Below, piece by piece: positions 22,201 to 28,909 of a stretch of 28,909 bases of DNA. A model generated the notes under the pieces. It saw only the letters and a program-made list of their open reading frames with translations, did no database searches and was not told where the DNA came from. Each line of letters opens with the position of its first letter. Position 1 is the first letter of the stretch. The position numbers were made by a program, and so were the translations under genes. The stretch is from CAZSWR01 sp964610885. Its GTDB lineage: Bacteria; Bacteroidota; Ignavibacteria; Kapaibacteriales; UBA2268. The DNA is taken from positions 1-28,909 of the forward strand of contig CAZSWR010000043.1 in NCBI GenBank assembly GCA_964610885.1, read 5' to 3'.

Positions 22201-24303
22201 CTTTACACCAGCACAAACTGTGGAGACAAGGCAATATGTTTTTCCAAAGGCACAGCCCCTGCTTCCAACCCGAGCGGGGAAATCGTCTGGGGGCCAAAGT
22301 ACGCCCTTTCATTCAATATCCCGATCGATAGTTTGTGCGAAGAATTCTACGATATTGATAAGTGTTCAGCTCCATCGATGGTTTCGGACTACAAGGGGCG
22401 TACGTCAGACACTTCAATTTGCCGCGTGGTCTATGCAGCAAAGAAAGATAGCAACGAAAACATAATTGTCGAGCACATAGTCCGCACAGTTGGCGATTCC
22501 GTTTGGCCAGGGTATGGGAAGATTATCGCGCGATTCAATGGCAACGATTTAGAGAAATACGGCAAACCAGTAATAAGTTCGGGCGTAAATGGTTTCTATT
22601 ATGCCTGGGCAGATTCTCTCTACGGAATTCGTGCCGCATGGAAAGCAGCCGGCCAGGAATACTTCGCCGACTCGAACGTGATAACTGTGAATTTTGCAGA
22701 CAGCATATGCCCGTCATGCCCGAAATATTCCTTCAGCCCGAACCTAAATTCATACTCTCACTCGGGCGATAGCTCGTGTGCGTTGGCATGGAGCGGCGGT
22801 TGGCAAACTGCACCAAACAGCCCTGCTATGTCCGAGATTTTTTATACAGTACTGAACAAACAACAGGGCAAAGCTTTGGCAAATTATATGCCCACACTCC
22901 AATCGCCGAGTTTGGTTTCTGCCCGTGCAAGTTTTGATGGAAAATGTGTAAATCTAAGCAAGGACAATCCAGGGCGCCAGCACATCTCGCCCAAGGTTGT
23001 CAGGATGATCGACGGTTCTCAGTCCAAGGTAAGCGATAGAGTATATTGGATCAGTGCTTTGATTAATAATGGCCGAATTACAAATTCATACAGTGCAGTA
23101 AAGAGCTTAGAATTTATTACGATGAACAAGAAACCATATAAAACGACAATTGGTGGAACAAATCTTCTAATCTCGAATCGGCAGAACAAACTCAGTTTTG
23201 ATGTTGCTCAGTTCTATACGGATTCTGTATCGCCTTCCAATATTACACAATATGTGAATTTGGATTTCACGAGTTTGGATTCGAGCAGGTATTCGTTATA
23301 TAATTACAAGCATACCTCTCAGTCAATTTTTGCGAATCCAGCAATAATGAGCGTTAACGTTACTGCATTAGAGAATAGTGTTTGCACGGCATCCAGCAGT
23401 CTTATGTCAATGCTATCTCGCAGTGCTACCATCCCTAATTACTCGAGAAGGCAGAATAGCCGCAGGTATATTCTATACTCAGATTCGACGAACGTTCAAT
23501 CATCACCGATATACCGATCAGCGAATTTAACCGAACCTGAAGCTTTTGTTGGATTCTCTAATGGTACATCAAAAGCAATGTCCGGGCTTCCGATCGTTGC
23601 TGGCGCGCCAATTGAATTCTTCTCGTCAAATGATTCGACCAAAGAATTTGATCCGTTCATATTCCCTGCTCGGATTCAATCATCCCCATTCACAGCCGAA
23701 ACAGCAACACTATTGGAGTTTAAAACATCGGGCACTCCTGCCATTGGAGCTAACTTCAAATTGCAGAGGTTATCTGATAGTGCTGAGTTTAATTTGGTAA
23801 TTAACGGAACTGTAGAATCAAACAGTGCAGAATTGAACTCATTCCTTTTGGTGAATGGTGGCAATGATAAATATCGTTTAATTCTCGAAAGCGCAGACAC
23901 GAACTTAGTATATTGCGAAGAAGTATATTTGGAAGGCATGCCCGCAGGCACGGCCAACAGAAAGAATAATACAAATATCGTTGACTTGTCTAATGGAAAA
24001 ATCTTGCAGGCGAATAACGAAGATAACATTCTTATTTCTCCGAACCCGGCCGATCAAACTGTTAGTATTATGTTTGGAATAGATAATAATTCCGAACTTA
24101 AAGATTCAGATTATCAATATTTACTGAAGTTGGTTTCAATATCCGGCGATTTGGTTTACTCCAGCCCGATTGAAATCGGACAATCAGTGAAACTTCCTAC
24201 CGCTGAGTACTCAAGTGGTTCATACTTTGTGATTATTGATTGTTTGAATTGCAATAATGGGCTTAACAAGTTATTTGTAAAAAAGATGAATATTATTCAC
24301 TAA
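19216..24303 (+). CDS. Very large T9SS secreted protein
   Basis: A 1695-residue protein: signal peptide (MKKIIIIVALLLYSIGIHAQ), a long Asn/Ser/Tyr-rich ectodomain, and a C-terminal T9SS type A sorting domain (LISPNPADQTVSIMFG, then SSGSYFVIIDC, ending FVKKMNIIH). I recognise no catalytic domain with confidence. A segment near 630-665 (GEESMHSIWTSILLGAKGVA) is loosely like the W-x-x-x-x-x-GAKG segment of some TIM-barrel glycoside hydrolases, but that is weak. Cys-rich loops (for example NNPCDCQYP) suggest disulfides outside the cell. AAGGAG, reaching into the previous stop codon, precedes the ATG; the spacing of three bases to the propeller gene implies coupling. GC content changes inside the gene: about 33-40% before 21470, about 50% from 21470 to about 22840, then about 40%, as if domains of different origin were joined. 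Confidence 0.8.
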   Translation: MKKIIIIVALLLYSIGIHAQYNNNIDPKHMVFNFKDNAGVQHYQDSLKYSYFPQTKFIIGWQWGEHPKITREMHSNMGQTSNTTLDFSWQDNMDGATKDILSVAGNTTDLPYLAQSFLYEPTLLIPEESRGQFLTCADDPTNPIFGFSTRQGVTSNGRLVLNNPNLVGQTVLSNPWVNDRMICKKEEPLNNKNGINWYVSMCIRRKNFNDITEDDTPILEVTLPYKLLGSNAAQLPNIIFSYVPESDFHSNTSNNFNGNMVFYLNLKDTESDRFFITKRMLPHLGDGTNDIIISAFFQCNQEQNPNPPLIGTGTSSQIESIGFEAKYLSNECPVEIDWIRIETPYARDLFKGTFNENIRASVQTMINGIEGSKNYKFFRVYPMDGDDSEVVWNWGTLRYLNKLLNGFVTSSISPVYPKHYEHYVGGYERWANGIAFGKAVSSSVAAPYYRPNNMGESSETRNAGFSPSGGYRGYRYYNYSEIGSNETIRIRESNGSFTTINNVDVRPCFYRDDTTNSAYETHFHHDATPFARKNNPCDCQYPTEVTGAYKYVDLLANLKTCTEDEYIHYLKDNTRSYQGKSEFKLYDFYKNSDLLFSKQPFWMQIFEVSNWSYDPINNVAKNGDKRPLTGEESMHSIWTSILLGAKGVAYDRLRLLSSSIGITSCSDSELPNSTGDDFLYSDIVGTDFIDYSPNSNEVPYIKQGISQSNVSEFMQVKPNRIYLGRKSQRTAMKKLHDYIMANSDTLMGLKLVTWHAKGFKEWTTSDPASALSNYNYDYFISQPATYHIYGNKYEKEPYDSSFFDIAIHRYVPSDGSLGEFPKTFFIAVQNRRTDPLIIDDEIATRPDGTTYLNTDMKFYSSAEFDMFARNGGLTINGNDRGAAEWKSFWWKRRGCRRIRIPLVPHFNTTKYLLQEYKRYFSELGCGNTNLGSLWWRQRPLYRPASKFYDSISVDLLPGEGRLIKVWYTPYIWQERENSPTHHERSGKLTEHMKASLYTSTNCGDKAICFSKGTAPASNPSGEIVWGPKYALSFNIPIDSLCEEFYDIDKCSAPSMVSDYKGRTSDTSICRVVYAAKKDSNENIIVEHIVRTVGDSVWPGYGKIIARFNGNDLEKYGKPVISSGVNGFYYAWADSLYGIRAAWKAAGQEYFADSNVITVNFADSICPSCPKYSFSPNLNSYSHSGDSSCALAWSGGWQTAPNSPAMSEIFYTVLNKQQGKALANYMPTLQSPSLVSARASFDGKCVNLSKDNPGRQHISPKVVRMIDGSQSKVSDRVYWISALINNGRITNSYSAVKSLEFITMNKKPYKTTIGGTNLLISNRQNKLSFDVAQFYTDSVSPSNITQYVNLDFTSLDSSRYSLYNYKHTSQSIFANPAIMSVNVTALENSVCTASSSLMSMLSRSATIPNYSRRQNSRRYILYSDSTNVQSSPIYRSANLTEPEAFVGFSNGTSKAMSGLPIVAGAPIEFFSSNDSTKEFDPFIFPARIQSSPFTAETATLLEFKTSGTPAIGANFKLQRLSDSAEFNLVINGTVESNSAELNSFLLVNGGNDKYRLILESADTNLVYCEEVYLEGMPAGTANRKNNTNIVDLSNGKILQANNEDNILISPNPADQTVSIMFGIDNNSELKDSDYQYLLKLVSISGDLVYSSPIEIGQSVKLPTAEYSSGSYFVIIDCLNCNNGLNKLFVKKMNIIH

Positions 24304-24344
24304 CCATTAGAACTAAGACAAACATTCGCGTTTAATACAACGCC

Positions 24345-24374
24345 AGAGGCCACCTTTTCGGGGTGGCCTCTTTC
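24345..24374. terminator. Terminator between convergent genes
   Basis: AGAGGCCACC (24345-24354) pairs perfectly with GGTGGCCTCT (24362-24371) over a seven-base loop, followed by TTC and more T. It lies between the stop of the large T9SS gene and the stop of infB, and likely terminates the plus-strand operon. On the minus strand a short G/C-rich tail follows, so termination there would be weaker. Confidence 0.75.
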
Positions 24375-24401
24375 GATTTAAGTATGTCTTTTCGTAATGG
24401 T

Positions 24402-27281
24402 TTAGCTCAGGCTGCGGCGCACTTCGACCGTTTTGAAGCCCTCGATGATGTCTCCCTCTTCGATGGCGTTGAATCCGTCCAGCGAGATACCGCATTCGTA
24501 GTTGGTATCCACTTCGCGGACGTCGTCTTTGCCGCGTTTGAGCGAACTGATTCCGCCGGTGAAGACGGGCAGTCCGTCGCGAAGCACCCTGACTCTGTCG
24601 TTTCTGGTGATTTTGCCGCTTTGGATGTAGCAGCCCGCGATATTGCCGGAGCGGCTGACGCGGAACACTTTGCGCACCTCGATCGTGCAGATCACTTCTT
24701 CGTGTATCTCGGGCGCCAGCAAGCCCTCGAGGGCCAGTTTGACTTCGTTGATGCAGTCATAGATGATGTTGTAAAGCCTGATTTCGACCGATTCGGCATC
24801 GGCAATTTTGCGTGCTTTCGCCGTCGGATTCACTTGGAAGCCGATGATAATCGCCTTGGAGGCGACGGCCAGCATAACGTCCGATTCGGAGATGGAACCG
24901 ACGCCCTTGTAGAGAATCGAAACGCGTACTTCGTCCCGCGAGAGTTTGAGCAACGAATCGCTCAAAGCTTCCACGGAGCCGCCCACGTCGCCTTTGATAA
25001 TCAGGTAGAGGTCTTTGACGCCGCCGAGCTGGATCTGCTTCGAGATGTCGTCCAGAGTAACGTGCGACTGCTGGCGGAATTCTTGTTCGCGGCGCAGTTT
25101 TTGGCGTTGGCTGGCGATTTGGCGAGCTTCGCTGTCGTTATTGACGATTGCGAGAGTATCGCCAGATTCGGCCATGCCCTCGAAACCGATCACTCGCACC
25201 GGAACCGATGGGAATGCTTCATCGACGCGCTTTCCGCGTTCGTCGAACATAGCGCGGACGCGGCCCGAGTGCATACCGGCCACGAACGGGTCGCCGATGC
25301 GCATCGTACCCTTCTGGACGATGACCGTCGAGACGGGGCCGAAACCTTTGTCCATATTGGATTCGATAACGATACAACGGGCTTTGCGGTGCGGATTTGC
25401 CTTCAGTTCGAGCATTTCCGATTCAAGCAAAATTTTGTCGAGAAGCTGGTCAATATTCAGTCCGGCTTTGGCCGAAATTTCTACGCATTGGTATTTGCCG
25501 CCCCAATCCTCGACGAGGATACCGCGATCGGCCAATTGCTGGCGGATACGGTCTGGTTTGGCATCTGGTTTGTCAATTTTATTGATCGCGACGATGATCG
25601 GGACGTTTGCGGCCTGAGCGTGGCTGATGGCCTCGATTGTCTGGGGCATGACGCTGTCGTCTGCCGAGACGACGAGTACAACAATATCCGTAACCTGAGC
25701 GCCGCGGGCACGCATGGCCGTGAAGGCTTCGTGGCCGGGAGTATCGAGAAAGGTGATGTGTTTGTTGTTCGGCAGGTCCACCCTGTATGCACCGATGTGC
25801 TGCGTGATGCCGCCGGCCTCGCCAGCGACGACGTTCGTCAGGCGGATGCGATCCAGAAGCGAAGTCTTGCCGTGATCGACGTGGCCCATGATGGTAACGA
25901 TCGGCGAGCGTGGCTCGAGGTATGTATCCTCGTCTTCGTCCAGTTCGAGGGTTTGGATTGCTTTTTCGTCGAAGAATTCGACAGACATGCCGTAATCGTC
26001 GGCGATGAGCGTGATGGTATCTTTGTCCAAACGTTGGTTGATACTTACCATCAGTCCGAGCTGCATACATTTGACGATGATTTCGCTGGGGCTGACTTTC
26101 ATCAGCTTGGCCAGATCGCTCGTCGTAACGAATTCTGTCAGGCGGACTGTTTTCAGGTCGAGTTCTTCCTGTTCGGTGCGGAGTTGTTCTTTTTCTTCGC
26201 GTTCGATACGTTTTTTCTGGCGAATCTTCGAGCGCATGTTCACGTTTGTCGAATCGTCCATATCGGAAAGCGTCTCTTTGATAGCTCTGTCGATATCCTC
26301 TTCGGAGATCATCTCGCGAATGGATTTCTTACGTTTTTTCTTCTTTTCGGGCAATAATTTGGGTGCTGGGGCGCCGCCTTTGCCTTTGTCTTTGATCTTG
26401 CCTTTCTTTTTGCCTTTGCCGCCGCGAGCTTTTGCGTCTTCGTCTTCCTCGGTTGTGGCTGGCTTCTTCGGATCACCTTTGATGCGTTTGGGCAATTCTC
26501 TTTCGGCCTGTAGGTCGATTTTCCCAACGATAGTCAGTCCTTTAAGTTTTGGTGTCTGGCCCGGTTCGAGCTGCACTTCGGCGAGCTTCTTTTGTTTTTT
26601 CTTCTTTTTGGCTCTGTGGTCGGCGTCCAAATCGGCGCTGGGAGCAGCGGGAACGGGTTCATTCTCGCCAACGGGTTTCCTCTCGGTGAATTCGCGTTTG
26701 GGTTGCTCTTTGAATCTGTTGTCGTCGGGGCGGCGCGGCGGCCTGTCGCCTCTGGGGCGGTCGTCGGAGCGCGGGGCGGCGTTTTCATCGCGACGCGGAC
26801 GGTCGGCGGGGATCCTGGCCCTTTCTTTGAACTCCGGTTTGCCGGCTGGCCTCTCCTGCGTGTTGATTTGCGGAGCGGGTTTCCTCTCCGGTACGGCCGG
26901 TACTGGCAAATCAATAACTGTATTGACCGGCGGGAGATCTGTCACTTCCGGCATTGCGAATTCGGGAGTGGGAGCCTCGGGCATTGGCATTTCGCCCATT
27001 TCGGGCATTTCGGGAAGGTCCGATTGCGGATTGTCGGCCGATAATTTGTCGGAAGGTTTCTTGACTTGTTTGTGCTTTTCGACCTTCTCTCTTTGTTTCT
27101 CGGCTGCTTTTATTTCTTTCCGAAATTTCTCGTGAATTGTCTCGACCATCTCTTCTGTGAGTACAGCAGTTGGTTTGTTCTCAATCTCGAATCCTTTGGA
27201 TTGGAGAAACGAGACAATTGCTTCCTTGCCGATATTTATCTCAGAGGCTATTTTGAATAATCTGTAAGTCTGTGCCGCCAT
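24402..27281 (-). CDS. infB: Translation initiation factor IF-2
   Basis: A 959-residue IF-2, the GTPase that brings initiator tRNA to the 30S subunit and promotes subunit joining. The N-terminal IF2N domain (about 5-53: TYRLFKIASEINIGKEAIV) is followed by a long charged, Pro/Lys-rich linker (about 56-400), typical of FCB-group IF-2. GTPase motifs: G1 GHVDHGKT (466-473), G3 DTPGH (513-517), G4 NKID (567-570) and SAK in EISAKAG. Domains II, III (IKGDVGGSVEALSDSL) and IV follow to the end. The length is normal for the group. It begins with MAAQTYRLFK at ATG 27281; no clear Shine-Dalgarno sequence precedes it. It follows nusA by 175 bases, the usual nusA-infB order. A 664-codon open frame on the opposite strand is a shadow of this gene. 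Confidence 0.98.
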   Translation of the reverse strand: MAAQTYRLFKIASEINIGKEAIVSFLQSKGFEIENKPTAVLTEEMVETIHEKFRKEIKAAEKQREKVEKHKQVKKPSDKLSADNPQSDLPEMPEMGEMPMPEAPTPEFAMPEVTDLPPVNTVIDLPVPAVPERKPAPQINTQERPAGKPEFKERARIPADRPRRDENAAPRSDDRPRGDRPPRRPDDNRFKEQPKREFTERKPVGENEPVPAAPSADLDADHRAKKKKKQKKLAEVQLEPGQTPKLKGLTIVGKIDLQAERELPKRIKGDPKKPATTEEDEDAKARGGKGKKKGKIKDKGKGGAPAPKLLPEKKKKRKKSIREMISEEDIDRAIKETLSDMDDSTNVNMRSKIRQKKRIEREEKEQLRTEQEELDLKTVRLTEFVTTSDLAKLMKVSPSEIIVKCMQLGLMVSINQRLDKDTITLIADDYGMSVEFFDEKAIQTLELDEDEDTYLEPRSPIVTIMGHVDHGKTSLLDRIRLTNVVAGEAGGITQHIGAYRVDLPNNKHITFLDTPGHEAFTAMRARGAQVTDIVVLVVSADDSVMPQTIEAISHAQAANVPIIVAINKIDKPDAKPDRIRQQLADRGILVEDWGGKYQCVEISAKAGLNIDQLLDKILLESEMLELKANPHRKARCIVIESNMDKGFGPVSTVIVQKGTMRIGDPFVAGMHSGRVRAMFDERGKRVDEAFPSVPVRVIGFEGMAESGDTLAIVNNDSEARQIASQRQKLRREQEFRQQSHVTLDDISKQIQLGGVKDLYLIIKGDVGGSVEALSDSLLKLSRDEVRVSILYKGVGSISESDVMLAVASKAIIIGFQVNPTAKARKIADAESVEIRLYNIIYDCINEVKLALEGLLAPEIHEEVICTIEVRKVFRVSRSGNIAGCYIQSGKITRNDRVRVLRDGLPVFTGGISSLKRGKDDVREVDTNYECGISLDGFNAIEEGDIIEGFKTVEVRRSLS

Positions 27282-27349
27282 AAATCAATTCAATTTTTAA
27301 AACAAATTTTACTTTTCGGACTGCTACGCTGTTTTTGAGCTTGCGCTAA

Positions 27350-27383
27350 GGCCGATTCTGATCGGTTCCAAGCCAGAATGGCC
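27350..27383. promoter_or_regulatory. Inverted repeat between nusA and infB
   Basis: On the minus strand GGCCATTCTG pairs with CAGAATCGGCC (one bulge); a smaller stem CCGAT-CAGA-ATCGG is an alternative. No T-run follows, so it is not a plain terminator. It could be an RNA processing or stability site, or a regulatory fold in the infB leader. Confidence 0.4.
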
Positions 27384-27456
27384 GCTTGTGGGGCCGAATT
27401 CTTGGTGCGTAGTGTATCCGTATATTGAAAAAGAACAAACAATTTCAGTGAGATTG

Positions 27457-28770
27457 CTACATCAGGTTGATTTTTGCAATCACTTCGGGCAGCTCCTCTT
27501 CCTCGAATTCGTTCAGCATAATCTTGCGGAGTTCGATAAGGATTCCTTTCGTCATACCTTCGATTTGCAGCAGTTTTGCAACGTCTGTGTCGAGGAAGTC
27601 TCTTGCTGTCTCGATCTTCATATCGACCAATGCTGCATAGACCTCGGGGTCGATTTCCTCTTTGAATTCGGAAAGTTCGATGTCTTCGCCGCCCTCTTTG
27701 ATCAGAGTCAGCGAATAGCCCGTCAGTTTCGAGGCAAGCCGGACGTTCTGGCCGTTTTTACCGATTGCGAGCGAGACTTGGTCGTCCGGCACGATAACGG
27801 TTGCGCTGCGAGTGCCGGCAGCAATATTGATTTCTTTAACCTTTGCCGGCGAAAGGGCGCGGGCGATGAAAGTTTTAATATCTTCTGCGTATTCGATAAG
27901 GTCGATGTTTTCGTTGTTCAGCTCGCGAACGATCGAGTGGATACGGATACCCTTCATACCGACGCAGGCGCCAACCGGATCGACGCGCTCGTCGAACGAA
28001 ATGACTGCCACTTTCGAGCGTTCGCCCGGGTCGCGAGCGATTGCTTTGATTTGAATAATACCGTCGTAGATTTCTGGGATTTCGATCTCGAACAGACGGG
28101 CAAGGAAATCGTCGCAAGAGCGGGAAAGTATGATCTCCGGCAGGCCTGATTGGCCGGTGCGGCGGACTTCTTTCACGATTGCTTTGATCGACTGATTCTT
28201 TTTGTACTTGTATGGTTCGTTCGGGATTTGCTCGTCCCGCGGCAGGCGCATCTCGATTTTGTTGTGCATCACCAAGATGTCGTTGCGTCGGATTTGATAA
28301 ATCTCGCCGATAATGATTTCGTTTAGTTTCGTTGCGTATTCGTTATAGATATTGTCTTTCTCCACGTCGCGAATGCGTTGGTTCAGGTTCTGCGAAGCGA
28401 GCGAGATAAGGCGGCGTCCAAAATTGTCGGCCAAGTTGTCCAAAGTGATTTCCTCGATGAAGTCGTCGCCGATTTCGTAGGTGTCGTCCGTCAGGCTGAG
28501 TGCATCGTGCAAAGAAATTTGCAGCACAGGATCCTCGACGGTCAGCACAACCGTTTTCATAAGGTAAATCTCGATATCGCCTTTGTCCATATTGACGATG
28601 ATCTCGAAATTCGCTTCCTGCCCGTATTTTTTGCGGACAAGCATGGAAAGTGTTTCCTCCACGATACCCTGAAGCAAATCTCTATCAATGCTCTTGTCTT
28701 TCGCCATTTCGGCAAAAGCGTCGATAATGAGTTTTTTATCAACCTGGAATTTAGCTTTACGACGCGCCAT
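27457..28770 (-). CDS. nusA: Transcription termination/antitermination factor NusA
   Basis: A 437-residue NusA, which binds RNA polymerase and nascent RNA and modulates pausing, hairpin termination and antitermination. Domain order: N-terminal polymerase-binding domain (about 1-130), S1 (about 150-218, IIIGEIYQIRRNDILV), KH1 (about 230-300, DPVGACVGMKGIRI), KH2 (about 305-360, VSLAIGKNGQNVRLA) and a short helix-hairpin-helix-like tail (about 380-425) ending in an acidic stretch. Length and order are normal for bacteria without the long acidic repeats of E. coli NusA. AGAAGAG lies close to the ATG. infB follows after 175 bases. A promoter and hairpin lie in the 110 bases upstream (28821-28884). 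Confidence 0.97.
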   Translation of the reverse strand: MARRKAKFQVDKKLIIDAFAEMAKDKSIDRDLLQGIVEETLSMLVRKKYGQEANFEIIVNMDKGDIEIYLMKTVVLTVEDPVLQISLHDALSLTDDTYEIGDDFIEEITLDNLADNFGRRLISLASQNLNQRIRDVEKDNIYNEYATKLNEIIIGEIYQIRRNDILVMHNKIEMRLPRDEQIPNEPYKYKKNQSIKAIVKEVRRTGQSGLPEIILSRSCDDFLARLFEIEIPEIYDGIIQIKAIARDPGERSKVAVISFDERVDPVGACVGMKGIRIHSIVRELNNENIDLIEYAEDIKTFIARALSPAKVKEINIAAGTRSATVIVPDDQVSLAIGKNGQNVRLASKLTGYSLTLIKEGGEDIELSEFKEEIDPEVYAALVDMKIETARDFLDTDVAKLLQIEGMTKGILIELRKIMLNEFEEEELPEVIAKINLM

Positions 28771-28820
28771 TCTCTTCTAACTTAAATATTGTTGAAAATC
28801 AGTTTCTTACCTATAACAAA

Positions 28821-28844
28821 AAATGGGCTGACAAAGACCCATTT
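28821..28844 (-). terminator. Terminator-like hairpin in the nusA leader
   Basis: On the minus strand AAATGGG, a 10-base loop, CCCATTT, and then three more T before G (TTTTTTG). The 7-bp stem with T-run lies about 50 bases before the nusA start and just after the expected transcription start of the promoter at 28854-28884. It may terminate an upstream gene, or act as an attenuator for nusA. Confidence 0.5.
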
Positions 28845-28853
28845 CATACATTG

Positions 28854-28884
28854 CAAAAATACGAAGAAATTCAATACATTGCAA
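28854..28884 (-). promoter_or_regulatory. Promoter of nusA-infB
   Basis: On the minus strand TTG (28884-28882), a 20-base spacer, and TATTTTTG (28861-28854): an exact fit to the Bacteroidota promoter pattern. Transcription should start near 28847, giving a nusA leader of about 77 bases that begins with the hairpin at 28821-28844. Confidence 0.55.
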
Positions 28885-28909
28885 CAAATGAACAAAAGAA
28901 ATTATCTCG

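Noticed and set aside
24363..26357. 664-codon open frame opposite infB
   Set aside because: It is antisense to well-conserved IF-2 domains, has no ribosome binding site, and its composition (repeated FVD, FAV, DDE runs) reflects the complement of infB codons.

Overview
The window looks like chromosomal DNA of a Bacteroidota/Chlorobiota-type (FCB group) bacterium. Five predicted secreted proteins end in a type IX secretion (T9SS) type A sorting domain. Several gene starts are preceded by the Bacteroidota promoter pattern (TTG, about 20 bases, TAnnTTTG). Non-coding DNA is AT-rich and carries many short palindromes. A Kapabacteria- or Ignavibacteria-like lineage is my guess; the sequence alone does not settle it.

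Layout. (1) 190-6739, minus strand: an IPT/TIG lipoprotein, a dinD-type gene flanked by imperfect direct repeats, a DUF3800 gene, and a large T9SS exported protein. A compact plus-strand promoter-hairpin-terminator unit at 2699-2796 looks like a small RNA gene converging on the DUF3800 gene. (2) 7034-10812: a redox/nitrosative stress block. A small exported protein overlaps an OsmC peroxidase gene on the plus strand. Facing it on the minus strand is a ferredoxin-hcp operon with two identically spaced palindromes at its promoter. (3) 10885-11170: REP-like hairpins. (4) 11302-14086: a metal-transport operon made of a small leader ORF that may be frameshifted, a soluble PRC-barrel/MgtE-N/CBS protein with no membrane part, and an NRAMP-family transporter whose substrate site differs from the manganese/iron type and fits the magnesium-type (NRMT) branch. 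(5) 14087-24303: a T9SS secreted-protein locus. It has two tandem twin genes whose ends are almost identical but whose 400-bp centres have diverged, a third beta-propeller gene with the same upstream module and signal peptide, and a 1695-residue secreted protein. The locus is packed with hairpin repeats and MITE-like inverted repeats. (6) 24345-28884, minus strand: nusA-infB, with a promoter and a terminator-like hairpin just before nusA.

Most notable: the MgtE-like sensor + NRAMP operon with its MDSDP leader ORF and UCC-UGA-C shift site; the mosaic twin genes; the candidate small RNA beside dinD/DUF3800; the paired operators of the hcp operon; and the possible nusA attenuator. All were read by eye. 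No database search or folding program was run.
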